64,000 bases of DNA, taken from an uncultured Mollicutes bacterium. GTDB lineage: Bacteria; Bacillota_I; Bacilli_A; Acholeplasmatales; Anaeroplasmataceae. The stretch covers positions 1 through 64,000 of the forward strand of contig UQFG01000004.1 in assembly GCA_900540175.1 (NCBI GenBank), read 5' to 3'. Below the pieces are notes generated by a model. It was not told the origin of the DNA and did no database searches. It saw only the letters and a list, made by a program, of their open reading frames with translations. Positions 45,097 through 53,606 of the stretch are shown one piece after another (the stretch's first letter is position 1; every line of letters starts with the position of its first letter). The position numbers and the translations under genes were made by a program.

Positions 45097-45630
45097 ATGG
45101 ATTTAAAAGAAAAAAAACTTTCGGGAGAAGTTCTTTATTCGGGTAAGGTTGTTCGGCTTGAAAAAGATCGAGTATTGTGTCCAAACGGAATTACCTCTTA
45201 CCGTGAAATCATCCGTCATCCCGGCGGTGCGGCGATTTTATGCATTACCAAAGACCGTCAGGTTCTTTTGATAAAACAATATCGCTATGCATACGATGAT
45301 TTTTTATATGAAATACCGGCCGGAAAGTTGGAAGTCGGAGAAGATCCGGAAAAAGCGGCGTTAAGAGAATTTGAAGAAGAAACCGGTAACAAAGCCAAAA
45401 CGATCGAATTTCTGAATGTGATTTATCCTAGTTGCGGGTACACATCGGAAAAAATCTATTTATATTTGGTAAAAGATTTCGATAAGAGTCAAACGCATTT
45501 TGATGAAGACGAAGTGATTGAAACGCAAATGATGGCGTATGAGGATGTTTTAAAAGCGATACAAGAAGGAAAAATCCAAGATGCCAAAACCATTTGCGCA
45601 TTGATGAGTTATCACTTGCGTTACGAATAA
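45097..45630 (+). CDS. nudF: NUDIX ADP-ribose pyrophosphatase
   Basis: 177 aa. The NUDIX box GKLEVGEDPEKAALREFEEETGN fits GX5EX7REUXEEXGU, and the preceding QYRYAYDDFLYEIPAG is the ADP-ribose pyrophosphatase signature. It hydrolyses ADP-ribose to AMP and ribose-5-phosphate. AAAAGGAGAAAA precedes the ATG. Probably co-transcribed with the MATE gene. Confidence 0.94.
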   Translation: MDLKEKKLSGEVLYSGKVVRLEKDRVLCPNGITSYREIIRHPGGAAILCITKDRQVLLIKQYRYAYDDFLYEIPAGKLEVGEDPEKAALREFEEETGNKAKTIEFLNVIYPSCGYTSEKIYLYLVKDFDKSQTHFDEDEVIETQMMAYEDVLKAIQEGKIQDAKTICALMSYHLRYE

Positions 45631-45669
45631 ATTGCTTACTTGCCAGCATACTAGAAATGGGGTGAAAAA

Positions 45670-45960
45670 ATGCATAAAGAAGAAGCCAGTAAAGGTTTTT
45701 ACGCTTTATCGGAAGCGGATAATGTCAAGATCGTTAAAATGCTATATCATCGCGGGACGTTATCTTTTGAAGATTTATTGGATTTAATTGGTTGCGGCAG
45801 TGTTTTATTGTCCGATCATCTCAAACAATTGCTCCAAAGCGGTTTGATCAAAGAAGAAAAACAACGATATCAAGCCGATCGAGTCAAAATCGACGAATTG
45901 ATGCGATTTATATCGACGCCATGTGGTTGTTCTTTAAAAGAAGGAAAAAAGACCGAGTGA
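45670..45960 (+). CDS. ArsR-like winged-helix regulator with C-terminal Cys pair
   Basis: 96 aa. Winged-helix pattern: ALSEADNVKIVKMLYHRGTL, FEDLLDLIGCGSVLLSDHLKQLLQSGLI. Cysteines at 42, 85 and 87 (TPCGCS) could bind metal or sense redox state, but their positions do not match the classic ArsR CxC in the recognition helix. GGGGTG lies before the ATG. Target unknown. Ends in a bidirectional terminator. Confidence 0.75.
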   Translation: MHKEEASKGFYALSEADNVKIVKMLYHRGTLSFEDLLDLIGCGSVLLSDHLKQLLQSGLIKEEKQRYQADRVKIDELMRFISTPCGCSLKEGKKTE

Positions 45961-45982
45961 TTGAATTCACTCGGTCTTTTCA
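45948..45982. terminator. Bidirectional terminator, ArsR-like gene / tmcAL
   Basis: Perfect stem GACCGAGTGA / TCACTCGGTC with loop TTGAAT, flanked by A and T runs, overlapping both stop codons. Confidence 0.85.
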
Positions 45983-47085
45983 GATGAATCTAAAAAAATC
46001 GGCCCACGTTGTTCTTGCATGAACAGATGTCTTGAATAAATGACATCCAAAACGGAAGAAATTTTTAATTCCATATCCAACACCGGATTCATTTTGTTTT
46101 TTAAGTTGGTATAAATAACGGTCTTTTTTTTCAAAATTTTCAAATAGTCCAATCCGGTTTGATTGTATCCCAATACTCGAATAAAATGAATTTTTTGCGA
46201 TAAAACGGCCTTCATCTGTTCTTTATGAATATTAAAGAGTAAATAACATAAAAATCGCTGGATTCGACTTTTGGTATATCGTTTGGATGCGGTGTTTGTT
46301 AAGGCCATTTTGAACTCGGCGGTTGAAAAGTTTTTTTGGATCCATCGCTCCATTCCTTCTTCGGCAAAGAAAATCGATTTTATTTCGTTTGCAGTAAGAC
46401 TTTGTAAGCGGTATTGGATAAAAGGAAGAAGCATGTTGGCATCTAAAAGGGTATTTCTATCGACAAAAGAAGGACAGTATTTTTCCATCAAACGAAGATC
46501 GTTTCGTATGGCATAGGCGCTTGCGAATTCGTTTGGAATGCGATCAAAATAGCCGCTTCCCAAGCGTTGGATGGTAAAAAGCGGGACGTTCGGGCTTTCT
46601 TTTTGTAAGGCTTTATAATAACAAAAACCCAACAGATCGTTACTGGGCAACCCTAAAACGGAATGGGTTGCCTGTTTGTAAGACATTCCGGTTTTCAAAA
46701 GTTGTTTGATGTGTTCTTGATTTTCTTTTTTCTGCCACTGCGCATAGGCTTTTTCAAAAAGCGCGGGATCGTTGTTTTCCGAACCGATCCAAATTTCATC
46801 CACATGGGCATTAAGTAGTGAGCAAACGGCAAATTCGGCAAATAAATCGGCACTTTGGACACTGTAGCAAAAGGGCAGTTCAATCACCAAATCGATTCCG
46901 GCTTGTAAGGCTTGTTTGGTTTTGGTGAATTTATCGAAAACGGAAAGTTCGCCTCGCATGGTAAAACTGCCACTCATCACGGCAACTAAAATATCGGCTT
47001 TCGATTGTTGTTTAACTTGTTGGATAAAATAACAATGACCGTTGTGAAGGGGGTTGAATTCAACGATCGTTCCGACAATTTTCAT
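45967..47085 (-). CDS. tmcAL: tRNA(Met) cytidine acetate ligase (TmcAL/YlbM)
   Basis: Makes N4-acetylcytidine at the wobble position of elongator tRNA-Met from acetate and ATP. 372 aa. Nucleotidyltransferase start GTIVEFNPLHNGH, then VMSGSFTMRGE and LPFCYSVQSADLFAE, and the C-terminal segment RLGSGYFDRIPNEFASAYAIR. ATG 47085 (GGGTGA upstream) is preferred to the GTG 9 bases earlier. The C-terminal region is somewhat shorter than in Bacillus (about 415 aa). Confidence 0.93.
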   Translation of the reverse strand: MKIVGTIVEFNPLHNGHCYFIQQVKQQSKADILVAVMSGSFTMRGELSVFDKFTKTKQALQAGIDLVIELPFCYSVQSADLFAEFAVCSLLNAHVDEIWIGSENNDPALFEKAYAQWQKKENQEHIKQLLKTGMSYKQATHSVLGLPSNDLLGFCYYKALQKESPNVPLFTIQRLGSGYFDRIPNEFASAYAIRNDLRLMEKYCPSFVDRNTLLDANMLLPFIQYRLQSLTANEIKSIFFAEEGMERWIQKNFSTAEFKMALTNTASKRYTKSRIQRFLCYLLFNIHKEQMKAVLSQKIHFIRVLGYNQTGLDYLKILKKKTVIYTNLKNKMNPVLDMELKISSVLDVIYSRHLFMQEQRGPIFLDSSEKTE

Positions 47086-47197
47086 ACGAATCACCCGGTT
47101 TTATTATAACGAATCTGCGAAAAAAGATAAAGTAAATAATGAAAAATCGAAGGCTTTGTTGTACAATAAAGATAGATCATTAAAAAGGAGAGATAAA

Positions 47198-48961
47198 ATG
47201 AGCGATCAATGGAATTTAGAATTGATTTATCCTAGTTTAAGTGACTGGGAAACGGATTTCAAGACGGCGGAAAAGGATATCTTGTCGTATGAATCGTTAA
47301 AAGGAACGTTCCATACGAAAGAAGGATTGCTGCAATATGCCAAAATCCAACGTACTTGTTCTGAAAGAATCAGCAAACTGTATACGTATGCCATGATGGC
47401 CTATGATTTGAATCAAAAAGATATGGCGGCTTATCAAAATTATCAGCGGATTTATTCGTTATACAATGCGTGGATGGTGCAAACATCGTTTATCGAGCCG
47501 GAATTGATTTCAATCGGTAAGGAAACGGTTTTTCAATTATTGGATGAAGAAAAAGAACTGAGTGTTTTGCGATACCGCATGGATCAACTGTTCCGCAACC
47601 AAAATCATTATTTGGACGCTAAAAGCGAAGGGCTGATGGCCAATTACAATGAGGCACTTGGAAAATTCAATCAATTGTATGACCAACTGGCTGTGGCGGA
47701 CAATACATCTTCTCAGATTTCACTTTCGGATGGCTCGGTTTTGGAAGTTAACGAGTCCAATTTCCAGTATTATTTGGAACAGTTATCGAATCAGGAAGAC
47801 CGTAAAAAAGTGTTTGAGGCGATTTATCTGTTTTACGAAAAACATAAAAATACATTTGCCGGTATTTACAGTGGCATTTTAGCATCGGAAATGGCTGTTG
47901 TGAAAAACAGAGGATATGGTTCCATTTTGGAAAGTCATTTGGATCGCAATGCCATTCCGGTAGAAGTGGTGATGTCGTTGATCGAAACGGCTAAAACACA
48001 TGCTGAGCCGCTCAAAGAATATTATGCGCTTCGGAAATCGTTTTTTCATTTGGAACATCTCCATACTTACGATCGGTTTTTGAAATTTGCCACCTCCCAG
48101 CGCAAATATTCTTACCAGGAAGCCAAAGAAATGGTGTTGGATGCTTGCCGTATTTTAGGGGATGACTACTATCAACATGCACAAAAAGTGTTGGAAGACG
48201 GCCGTGTATCGGTTTATGCAAGCGAAGGCAAGCGAACCGGTGCCTATTCGACGTCGCTTTATCAAGAAGGAGCCTTTATTTTGCTCAATCATAATGATAA
48301 TTTGGAGAGCGCATTTACGATTGCCCATGAGGCCGGCCATTCCATTCATTCGCTTTATGCCAATGAACATCAGCCTTTGGAAACGGCCGATTACGAGATT
48401 TTCGTGGCGGAGATTGCCTCTACTTTCAACGAACAACTCTTTTTGGATTATAGGATGAGCCACTCGGAGGATAAAACCGAAAAAATCGTCTTGCTGCAAC
48501 AGGCGATCGACAATATTGTGGCTACGTTCTACCGTCAGACGCTGTTTGCGGATTTCGAATATCAAGCCCACCGTTTAGCAGAACAAAACGAACCGATTAC
48601 AGCCCAGGCTTTAGAGGCGATTATGGAACAACTGTATTTGGATTATTACGGAATCGATTTGAAAACCGAACCGTATAAAAACAACGTTTGGGCGTATATT
48701 CCGCATTTCTTCCACACCCCGTTTTATGTGTATCAGTATGCCACTTCTTTTGCAGCCAGTATGGCTATTTACGAAAAGGTGAAAAATCAAGAAAAAGGGG
48801 CTTTGGAACAGTATCTTTCGATGCTTTCAAAAGGCGGAAGCGATTATCCGGTCAATCTTGTTTTACAAGGTGGAGTGGATTTGCGAAAACCGGAACCGTT
48901 TTTGGCCGTAGTCCATCGGTTGCAGGAATTACTCGATGAACTGAAAAAACTGTTACAGTAA
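47198..48961 (+). CDS. pepF: Oligoendopeptidase F (M3 zinc peptidase)
   Basis: 587 aa. Zinc motif AHEAGHSIHSLY (HEXXH), the downstream Glu in EIFVAEIASTFNE as third ligand, and the family end FHTPFYVYQYATSFAA. It cleaves intracellular oligopeptides. Translation starts at ATG 47198 after AAAAAGGAGAG; the frame is open further left but overlaps the divergent tmcAL start. Confidence 0.96.
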   Translation: MSDQWNLELIYPSLSDWETDFKTAEKDILSYESLKGTFHTKEGLLQYAKIQRTCSERISKLYTYAMMAYDLNQKDMAAYQNYQRIYSLYNAWMVQTSFIEPELISIGKETVFQLLDEEKELSVLRYRMDQLFRNQNHYLDAKSEGLMANYNEALGKFNQLYDQLAVADNTSSQISLSDGSVLEVNESNFQYYLEQLSNQEDRKKVFEAIYLFYEKHKNTFAGIYSGILASEMAVVKNRGYGSILESHLDRNAIPVEVVMSLIETAKTHAEPLKEYYALRKSFFHLEHLHTYDRFLKFATSQRKYSYQEAKEMVLDACRILGDDYYQHAQKVLEDGRVSVYASEGKRTGAYSTSLYQEGAFILLNHNDNLESAFTIAHEAGHSIHSLYANEHQPLETADYEIFVAEIASTFNEQLFLDYRMSHSEDKTEKIVLLQQAIDNIVATFYRQTLFADFEYQAHRLAEQNEPITAQALEAIMEQLYLDYYGIDLKTEPYKNNVWAYIPHFFHTPFYVYQYATSFAASMAIYEKVKNQEKGALEQYLSMLSKGGSDYPVNLVLQGGVDLRKPEPFLAVVHRLQELLDELKKLLQ

Positions 48962-48989
48962 GTATCCAAACGATGAAAGGAGGATCGAA

Positions 48990-49871
48990 GTGGAAAAATA
49001 TCAGGAAATAGAAAGAAGTATTATCACCACGTACCGCAAAAAAATCTGGGCTCCTTTCATCAAAGCGATTCAACATTATGCACTGTTGAAAGAAGGCGAT
49101 CATGTTGCCGTTTGTATGAGTGGCGGTAAAGATTCTTTTTTAATGGCTAAATGTTTCCAAGAGTTGATGCGTCATTCCGATTTTGAGTTCAATGTGACGT
49201 ATTTGGTCATGAATCCGGGCTATACGGACAAAAATTTGCAGCAAATTCTTGAAAATGCCGAGTTGATGCGAATTCCCATTCATTTGGTTTCGTCGGATAT
49301 TTTTAAAATCACCGAACAAGTAGAAGGGAAACCGTGCTATTTATGTGCTAGGATGCGAAGAGGCGTTCTCTATAAAAACGCTTTGGAACTGGGCTGCAAT
49401 AAAATCGCGCTCGGTCATCATTTTGACGATGTGATCGAAACAACGCTGATGTCTGTTTTTTACAATGGTCGTTTTCAGTCGATGATGCCGAAAGTCAAAA
49501 GTCTGAATTTTGACAATATGGAACTCATTCGCCCCCTTTATTACATTCATGAAAAAGACATTTTAGCTTGGAAAAATTATCACCAGTTGACTTTTTTACA
49601 GTGTGCCTGCCGTTTGACGGCCGATTCGGCGGATTATGAAACAGGAGCGATGGATTCCAAGCGCAAAGAAATGAAAGAACTGGTTAAAAGTTTAAAAAAA
49701 ATCAATCCGAATGTCGATCAAAATATTTTTATGGCCCATCACAATGTCAATTTAAATACGTGTTGCGCATTTACGTTTGGGGATAAAAAATATTCTTTTT
49801 TAGATTATTACGATCAGGAGGAAGAAGATGGAACAACGTTCGATTCCGTTATTAGGGGAAAAAACAATTGA
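48990..49871 (+). CDS. ttcA: TtcA-family PP-loop tRNA thiolase
   Basis: 293 aa from a GTG start (AAAGGAGGATC upstream). ATP pyrophosphatase loop SGGKDSF, cluster or sulfur cysteines CYLCARMRRG and LQCACR, and GHHFDDVIETTLM as in TtcA/TtuA enzymes that 2-thiolate tRNA via an Fe-S cluster. The 3' end overlaps the next gene by 44 bases, suggesting coupled translation. Which nucleoside is thiolated is not decided by sequence. Confidence 0.88.
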   Translation: MEKYQEIERSIITTYRKKIWAPFIKAIQHYALLKEGDHVAVCMSGGKDSFLMAKCFQELMRHSDFEFNVTYLVMNPGYTDKNLQQILENAELMRIPIHLVSSDIFKITEQVEGKPCYLCARMRRGVLYKNALELGCNKIALGHHFDDVIETTLMSVFYNGRFQSMMPKVKSLNFDNMELIRPLYYIHEKDILAWKNYHQLTFLQCACRLTADSADYETGAMDSKRKEMKELVKSLKKINPNVDQNIFMAHHNVNLNTCCAFTFGDKKYSFLDYYDQEEEDGTTFDSVIRGKNN

Positions 49872-51351
49872 ACAATTAAAGAAAACGCATGTGGCTGTTT
49901 TCGGTTTGGGCGGTGTCGGTAGTTTTGCCGTGGAAGCCTTGGTTCGACAAGGGGTTGGTTGTTTTTCGTTGATCGATTACGACATCATCAACGAAAGCAA
50001 TCTCAATCGTCAACTGATCGCGTTGACCTCTACGTTATCGAAACTCAAAACGAAAGTTACGGAAAGTCGTATTTTGGATATCAATCCCAATGCGGTTGTA
50101 AAAACATATCCCATTCGAATCACCGCGGATAATTTGGATCAAATTGATCTATATTCGGTGGATTACGTATTGGACTGTATGGACGATGTGGCTGCCAAAC
50201 TGGTGGTCATCGAACGGGCCAAACAATACGATATTGAAGTCATTTCCTGTATGGGAACGGGAAATAAATTGGATCCGTCTTTATTTGTCATCTCGGATAT
50301 TTCCAAATCGTCGGTTTGTCCGCTGGCCAAAAAGATGCGACTGGCGTTGCGAAAGAAAAACATTCAGCATGTTAAAGTGTTGTATTCTCTAGAACAACCT
50401 CATCCGGTCGGTGATTTTATCGCTTCGGTTTCGTTTGTGCCGTCGGTGGCGGGTCTTTTGCTTGCAAGAGAAATCATATTGTCCGTGCGGCGAAAGACGC
50501 TTCAAACAAAAATCAATCTCGTGCTGGAAGGCGGCGGGATGAAGGGGGTTTATACGGCCGGTGTATTGGATTTTTTCTTAGACGAAGAGATTACGTTTGA
50601 TGCTGTTTACGGTGTTTCGGCCGGTGCTTGCTGTGCCTGCAGTTATCTATCCAAACAAAAAGGCAGAAGTTACCATTCCATGACCGATTATATCGGCGAT
50701 CCGGATTATGCTTCCAAGCGCAGCCTGACCAAAACCGGTAATTATTTCAATAAGGATTTTATTTACCGAAGACTTCCGGATGAATTGTTGCCGTTTGATT
50801 ATAAGACCGCTTTTGAAAATCCATGCAAACTGTATGCAACGGTAACCAACGTGGAAACCGGAAAAGCGGAATATCATCTTTGTTTGGATTACCATAAAGA
50901 TATTGAGTATGTCTGTGCTTCGTCCAGTTTGCCGTTGTTATCGGAAATTCAGACCATTGACGGAAAAAGTTATTTAGACGGCGGATTAAGCGATGCCATT
51001 CCGTTTCAGGAAGCAAAGAAAAATGCGTCTAAATGCGTGGTTGTTTTAACCAAACCGGCCCATTATCAAAGTACCAAACAAAATGCCGTTTTGCTGCGGG
51101 CGATGAAAATCAAATACCACCGCTATCCCAATTTGCTGAAAACCATCGAAAACCGTCATGTGGCGTACAATCAGAGTTTAAGTCAAATCGAACATAGTAA
51201 GGATGCGTTTGTAATCCGTCCTTCAAAAGATCTGGTAATCGACCGATTGGAAAGCGATCCGGTCAAATTGAAAGCGTTGTATGACCTGGGTTATCAGGAT
51301 GCTTCGGATCTAAAAGAAGAATTAATGACTTTTTTGAAACGATCCGATTGA
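49828..51351 (+). CDS. Fusion: TcdA-type E1-like enzyme + patatin phospholipase
   Basis: 507 aa, one uninterrupted frame. Residues 1 to about 220 form a TcdA/ThiF-like domain: VAVFGLGGVGS (ATP site), LIDYDIINESNLNRQ, VDYVLDCMDD, as in the enzyme that cyclises t6A to ct6A in tRNA. Residues about 228-507 form a patatin domain: LVLEGGGMKGVYTAG (oxyanion loop), GVSAG with nucleophile Ser264, and DGG (384-386) carrying the dyad Asp. The join (REIILSV, then RRKTLQTKIN) has almost no linker. Both active sites look intact. It follows a tRNA thiolase, so the first half fits tRNA modification; the role of the phospholipase half is unknown. Confidence 0.9.
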   Translation: MEQRSIPLLGEKTIEQLKKTHVAVFGLGGVGSFAVEALVRQGVGCFSLIDYDIINESNLNRQLIALTSTLSKLKTKVTESRILDINPNAVVKTYPIRITADNLDQIDLYSVDYVLDCMDDVAAKLVVIERAKQYDIEVISCMGTGNKLDPSLFVISDISKSSVCPLAKKMRLALRKKNIQHVKVLYSLEQPHPVGDFIASVSFVPSVAGLLLAREIILSVRRKTLQTKINLVLEGGGMKGVYTAGVLDFFLDEEITFDAVYGVSAGACCACSYLSKQKGRSYHSMTDYIGDPDYASKRSLTKTGNYFNKDFIYRRLPDELLPFDYKTAFENPCKLYATVTNVETGKAEYHLCLDYHKDIEYVCASSSLPLLSEIQTIDGKSYLDGGLSDAIPFQEAKKNASKCVVVLTKPAHYQSTKQNAVLLRAMKIKYHRYPNLLKTIENRHVAYNQSLSQIEHSKDAFVIRPSKDLVIDRLESDPVKLKALYDLGYQDASDLKEELMTFLKRSD

Positions 51352-51361
51352 AATTCGGGGG

Positions 51362-51390
51362 TTGCAATTTTTATTTTTTTGTGGTAGGAT
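51362..51390 (+). promoter_or_regulatory. Promoter of the pyr operon
   Basis: TTGCAA (51362-51367), exactly 17 bases, then TAGGAT (51385-51390), upstream of the PyrR-type leader. Confidence 0.65.
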
Positions 51391-51410
51391 AAAAAGCGGT
51401 AAAACTTTAA

Positions 51411-51508
51411 GATAGTCCAGAGAGGCTAACAAGAAATCAATTATTTGTCATAGGAATGTTACAAATCTAGTTTTCTAGTCTTTTTGGATTGGAAAACTAT
51501 TTTTTTTC
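51411..51508 (+). promoter_or_regulatory. PyrR-type attenuator leader
   Basis: AGTCCAGAGAGGCT (51414-51427) is the conserved loop of PyrR-binding anti-antiterminators. A 12-bp terminator stem follows (51469-51480 with 51487-51498, core AGTTTTC/GAAAACT) and a T8 run ends about 15 bases before the pyrB start. In known systems UMP-bound PyrR stabilises this loop and favours termination. No pyrR gene is in the window, so it must lie elsewhere. Confidence 0.88.
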
Positions 51509-51522
51509 GGAGGAAAAAGAAG

Positions 51523-52395
51523 ATGAACGGTTTGTTGACGTTAACAGATTTGACAACAGAAAAAATGCTGGATCTGATCGATTTGGCTTTAGAAATGAAA
51601 AAAGGGTTGAAAATCTCTTATCCCGATAAGAAGATGGCAACTCTTTTTTTTGAAAATTCAACCCGAACGCACTATTCGTTTATTTCGGCCATGCATCAAC
51701 TGGATATTAAAGTGGTCGACGTGAATACGGCATGTTCGTCCATCCAAAAAGGCGAAACGCTGTATGATACAGTGCGGACGTTAGAAGCATTGGGAATGGA
51801 TGGTGTTGTAATCCGTCATCCCCAAGATCAGTATTTCAAAGCGTTGGAAAAAATCAAGATTCCGATCTTTAACGGCGGGGACGGTAAAAGCCATCATCCG
51901 ACGCAAAGTTTATTGGATTTGATGACCATTTATGAAGAATTCGGTCATTTTGAAGGACTTCGGTGTTGTATCATCGGCGATATTGCCCATTCGCGGGTGG
52001 CCCATACCAATATTGAAGTGATGAAACGGTTGAACATGGAGGTTTTCATTTCCGGTCCGAAAGAATTTGATGACGGATGTGCTCCGTTTATTCCTTTTGA
52101 AGAAGCGCTTTTAACCAGTGATGTCGTGATGCTGCTTCGGATTCAATTCGAACGTCACGAAAAAAAGATGAATCTCAGCAAAGAAGAATACCATCAAGCC
52201 TTCGGTTTAACGGAACAAAACGTATCTAAGATGAAAGAAAATGCCATTATCTTGCATCCGGCACCGGTCAATCGCGGCATTGAGATAGCCGATGCGGTGG
52301 TTGAATGTGCTAAAAGTCGAATTTACCGACAAATGGAAAACGGCGTCTGGATCCGCATGGCGGTTCTTTCGAGGGGATTGGAAGGAAAATTATGA
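51523..52395 (+). CDS. pyrB: Aspartate carbamoyltransferase
   Basis: Forms carbamoyl-aspartate. 290 aa, slightly short. Carbamoyl-phosphate loop FFENSTRTHYSF, then HPTQSLLDL and LHPAPVNRG. The catalytic chain only; no pyrI regulatory gene. The ATG follows CGGAGGAAAAAG, and the T-run of the attenuator is just upstream. The stop overlaps pyrC (ATGA). Confidence 0.97.
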   Translation: MNGLLTLTDLTTEKMLDLIDLALEMKKGLKISYPDKKMATLFFENSTRTHYSFISAMHQLDIKVVDVNTACSSIQKGETLYDTVRTLEALGMDGVVIRHPQDQYFKALEKIKIPIFNGGDGKSHHPTQSLLDLMTIYEEFGHFEGLRCCIIGDIAHSRVAHTNIEVMKRLNMEVFISGPKEFDDGCAPFIPFEEALLTSDVVMLLRIQFERHEKKMNLSKEEYHQAFGLTEQNVSKMKENAIILHPAPVNRGIEIADAVVECAKSRIYRQMENGVWIRMAVLSRGLEGKL

Positions 52396-53606
52396 TTACG
52401 ATTCAAAACGGTTGGATTATAGAAAACAATCAATTGGTTCAAAAAGATATATGGATTGATGATGGAATCCTTCTTCGAGTTGGTCGGGATCTGCCACCCA
52501 AAGGAGAAGTTTTGGATGCTTCCGGTTGTTTGGTGATGCCGGGTGGAACCGATGTGCATGTGCATTTGCGGCAACCCGGTTTTGATTGGAAAGAAACCAT
52601 TCGAAGTGGGACGATGGCTGCGGCCAAAGGTGGAATCACCAGTGTTATGGCCATGCCGAATTTGATTCCGTGTCCGGATTGTAAAGAACATCTGCAAAGG
52701 GAATTGGACTGGATCCAAAAAGATGCCGTGGTTCATGTTTATCCGTATGGTGCGGTAACGGTCCGTCAAGAAGGAACGCATCTTTCGGATATTGCATCTT
52801 TAAAAGATTTTGTTTTGGCTTTATCCGATGACGGAATGGGCATTCAAGACATGGCTTTATTGGAACAAGCGATGATGCTTTGCAAAAAGTACGATTTATT
52901 GATTGCTTCGCATGCCGAAGATAAAAAAGGCGGTCAAAGTAAAGAAGGCGAATATGTTGCCGTTGCAAGAGAAATTGAGTTGGCTAAAAAAATCGGATGT
53001 CGTTATCATTTTTGTCATCTTTCGACCAAAGAAGCATTGGAGATGGTCCGGCAAGCCCACATCGAAGGTTATACCAATATCACGTGCGAGGTTACGCCAC
53101 ATCATTTGTTTTTAAACGAGGAAATGATTGAAGACGGCAATTGGAAAATGAATCCGCCGCTACGCTTAGAAGAAGACAGAATGCATACCGTTTCAGCCCT
53201 GTTGGATCAAACGGCATGTTGTGTTGCTTCGGATCATGCTCCGCATACCGAAGAAGAAAAAAATCGTCCGTATGAAAAATGTTTAAACGGCATTATCGGT
53301 CTTGAAACGATGATTCCACTGGTGTATACGGAACTGATTCATTCTAAGAAAGCTTCTTTGGACGACTTGATTAGGTGGTTTGTCGATGCGCCGAGAAAGT
53401 TATTCGGGTTGGATGAACGCAAAATCGAGGAAGGTTATCCGGCTGATTTGGCCGTATTGGATATTACGCATGAAAGAGTTTTTCAAAAAGATGAGATTCT
53501 GTCGATGGGAAAAAACAGTCCGTTTATCGGGCGAAAATTATACGGCTTTGCCATCTATACCTTGGTAGACGGAAAAATAGTATATCGGAGGAAAGAAAGA
53601 TCATGA
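52392..53606 (+). CDS. pyrC: Dihydroorotase
   Basis: Closes carbamoyl-aspartate to dihydroorotate. 404 aa, class I length. Metal motif DVHVHLRQPG, later His in ASHAEDKKGG and CHLSTKEAL, and the catalytic Asp in ASDHAPHT. Overlaps pyrB and carA by 4 bases each. Confidence 0.97.
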   Translation: MITIQNGWIIENNQLVQKDIWIDDGILLRVGRDLPPKGEVLDASGCLVMPGGTDVHVHLRQPGFDWKETIRSGTMAAAKGGITSVMAMPNLIPCPDCKEHLQRELDWIQKDAVVHVYPYGAVTVRQEGTHLSDIASLKDFVLALSDDGMGIQDMALLEQAMMLCKKYDLLIASHAEDKKGGQSKEGEYVAVAREIELAKKIGCRYHFCHLSTKEALEMVRQAHIEGYTNITCEVTPHHLFLNEEMIEDGNWKMNPPLRLEEDRMHTVSALLDQTACCVASDHAPHTEEEKNRPYEKCLNGIIGLETMIPLVYTELIHSKKASLDDLIRWFVDAPRKLFGLDERKIEEGYPADLAVLDITHERVFQKDEILSMGKNSPFIGRKLYGFAIYTLVDGKIVYRRKERS

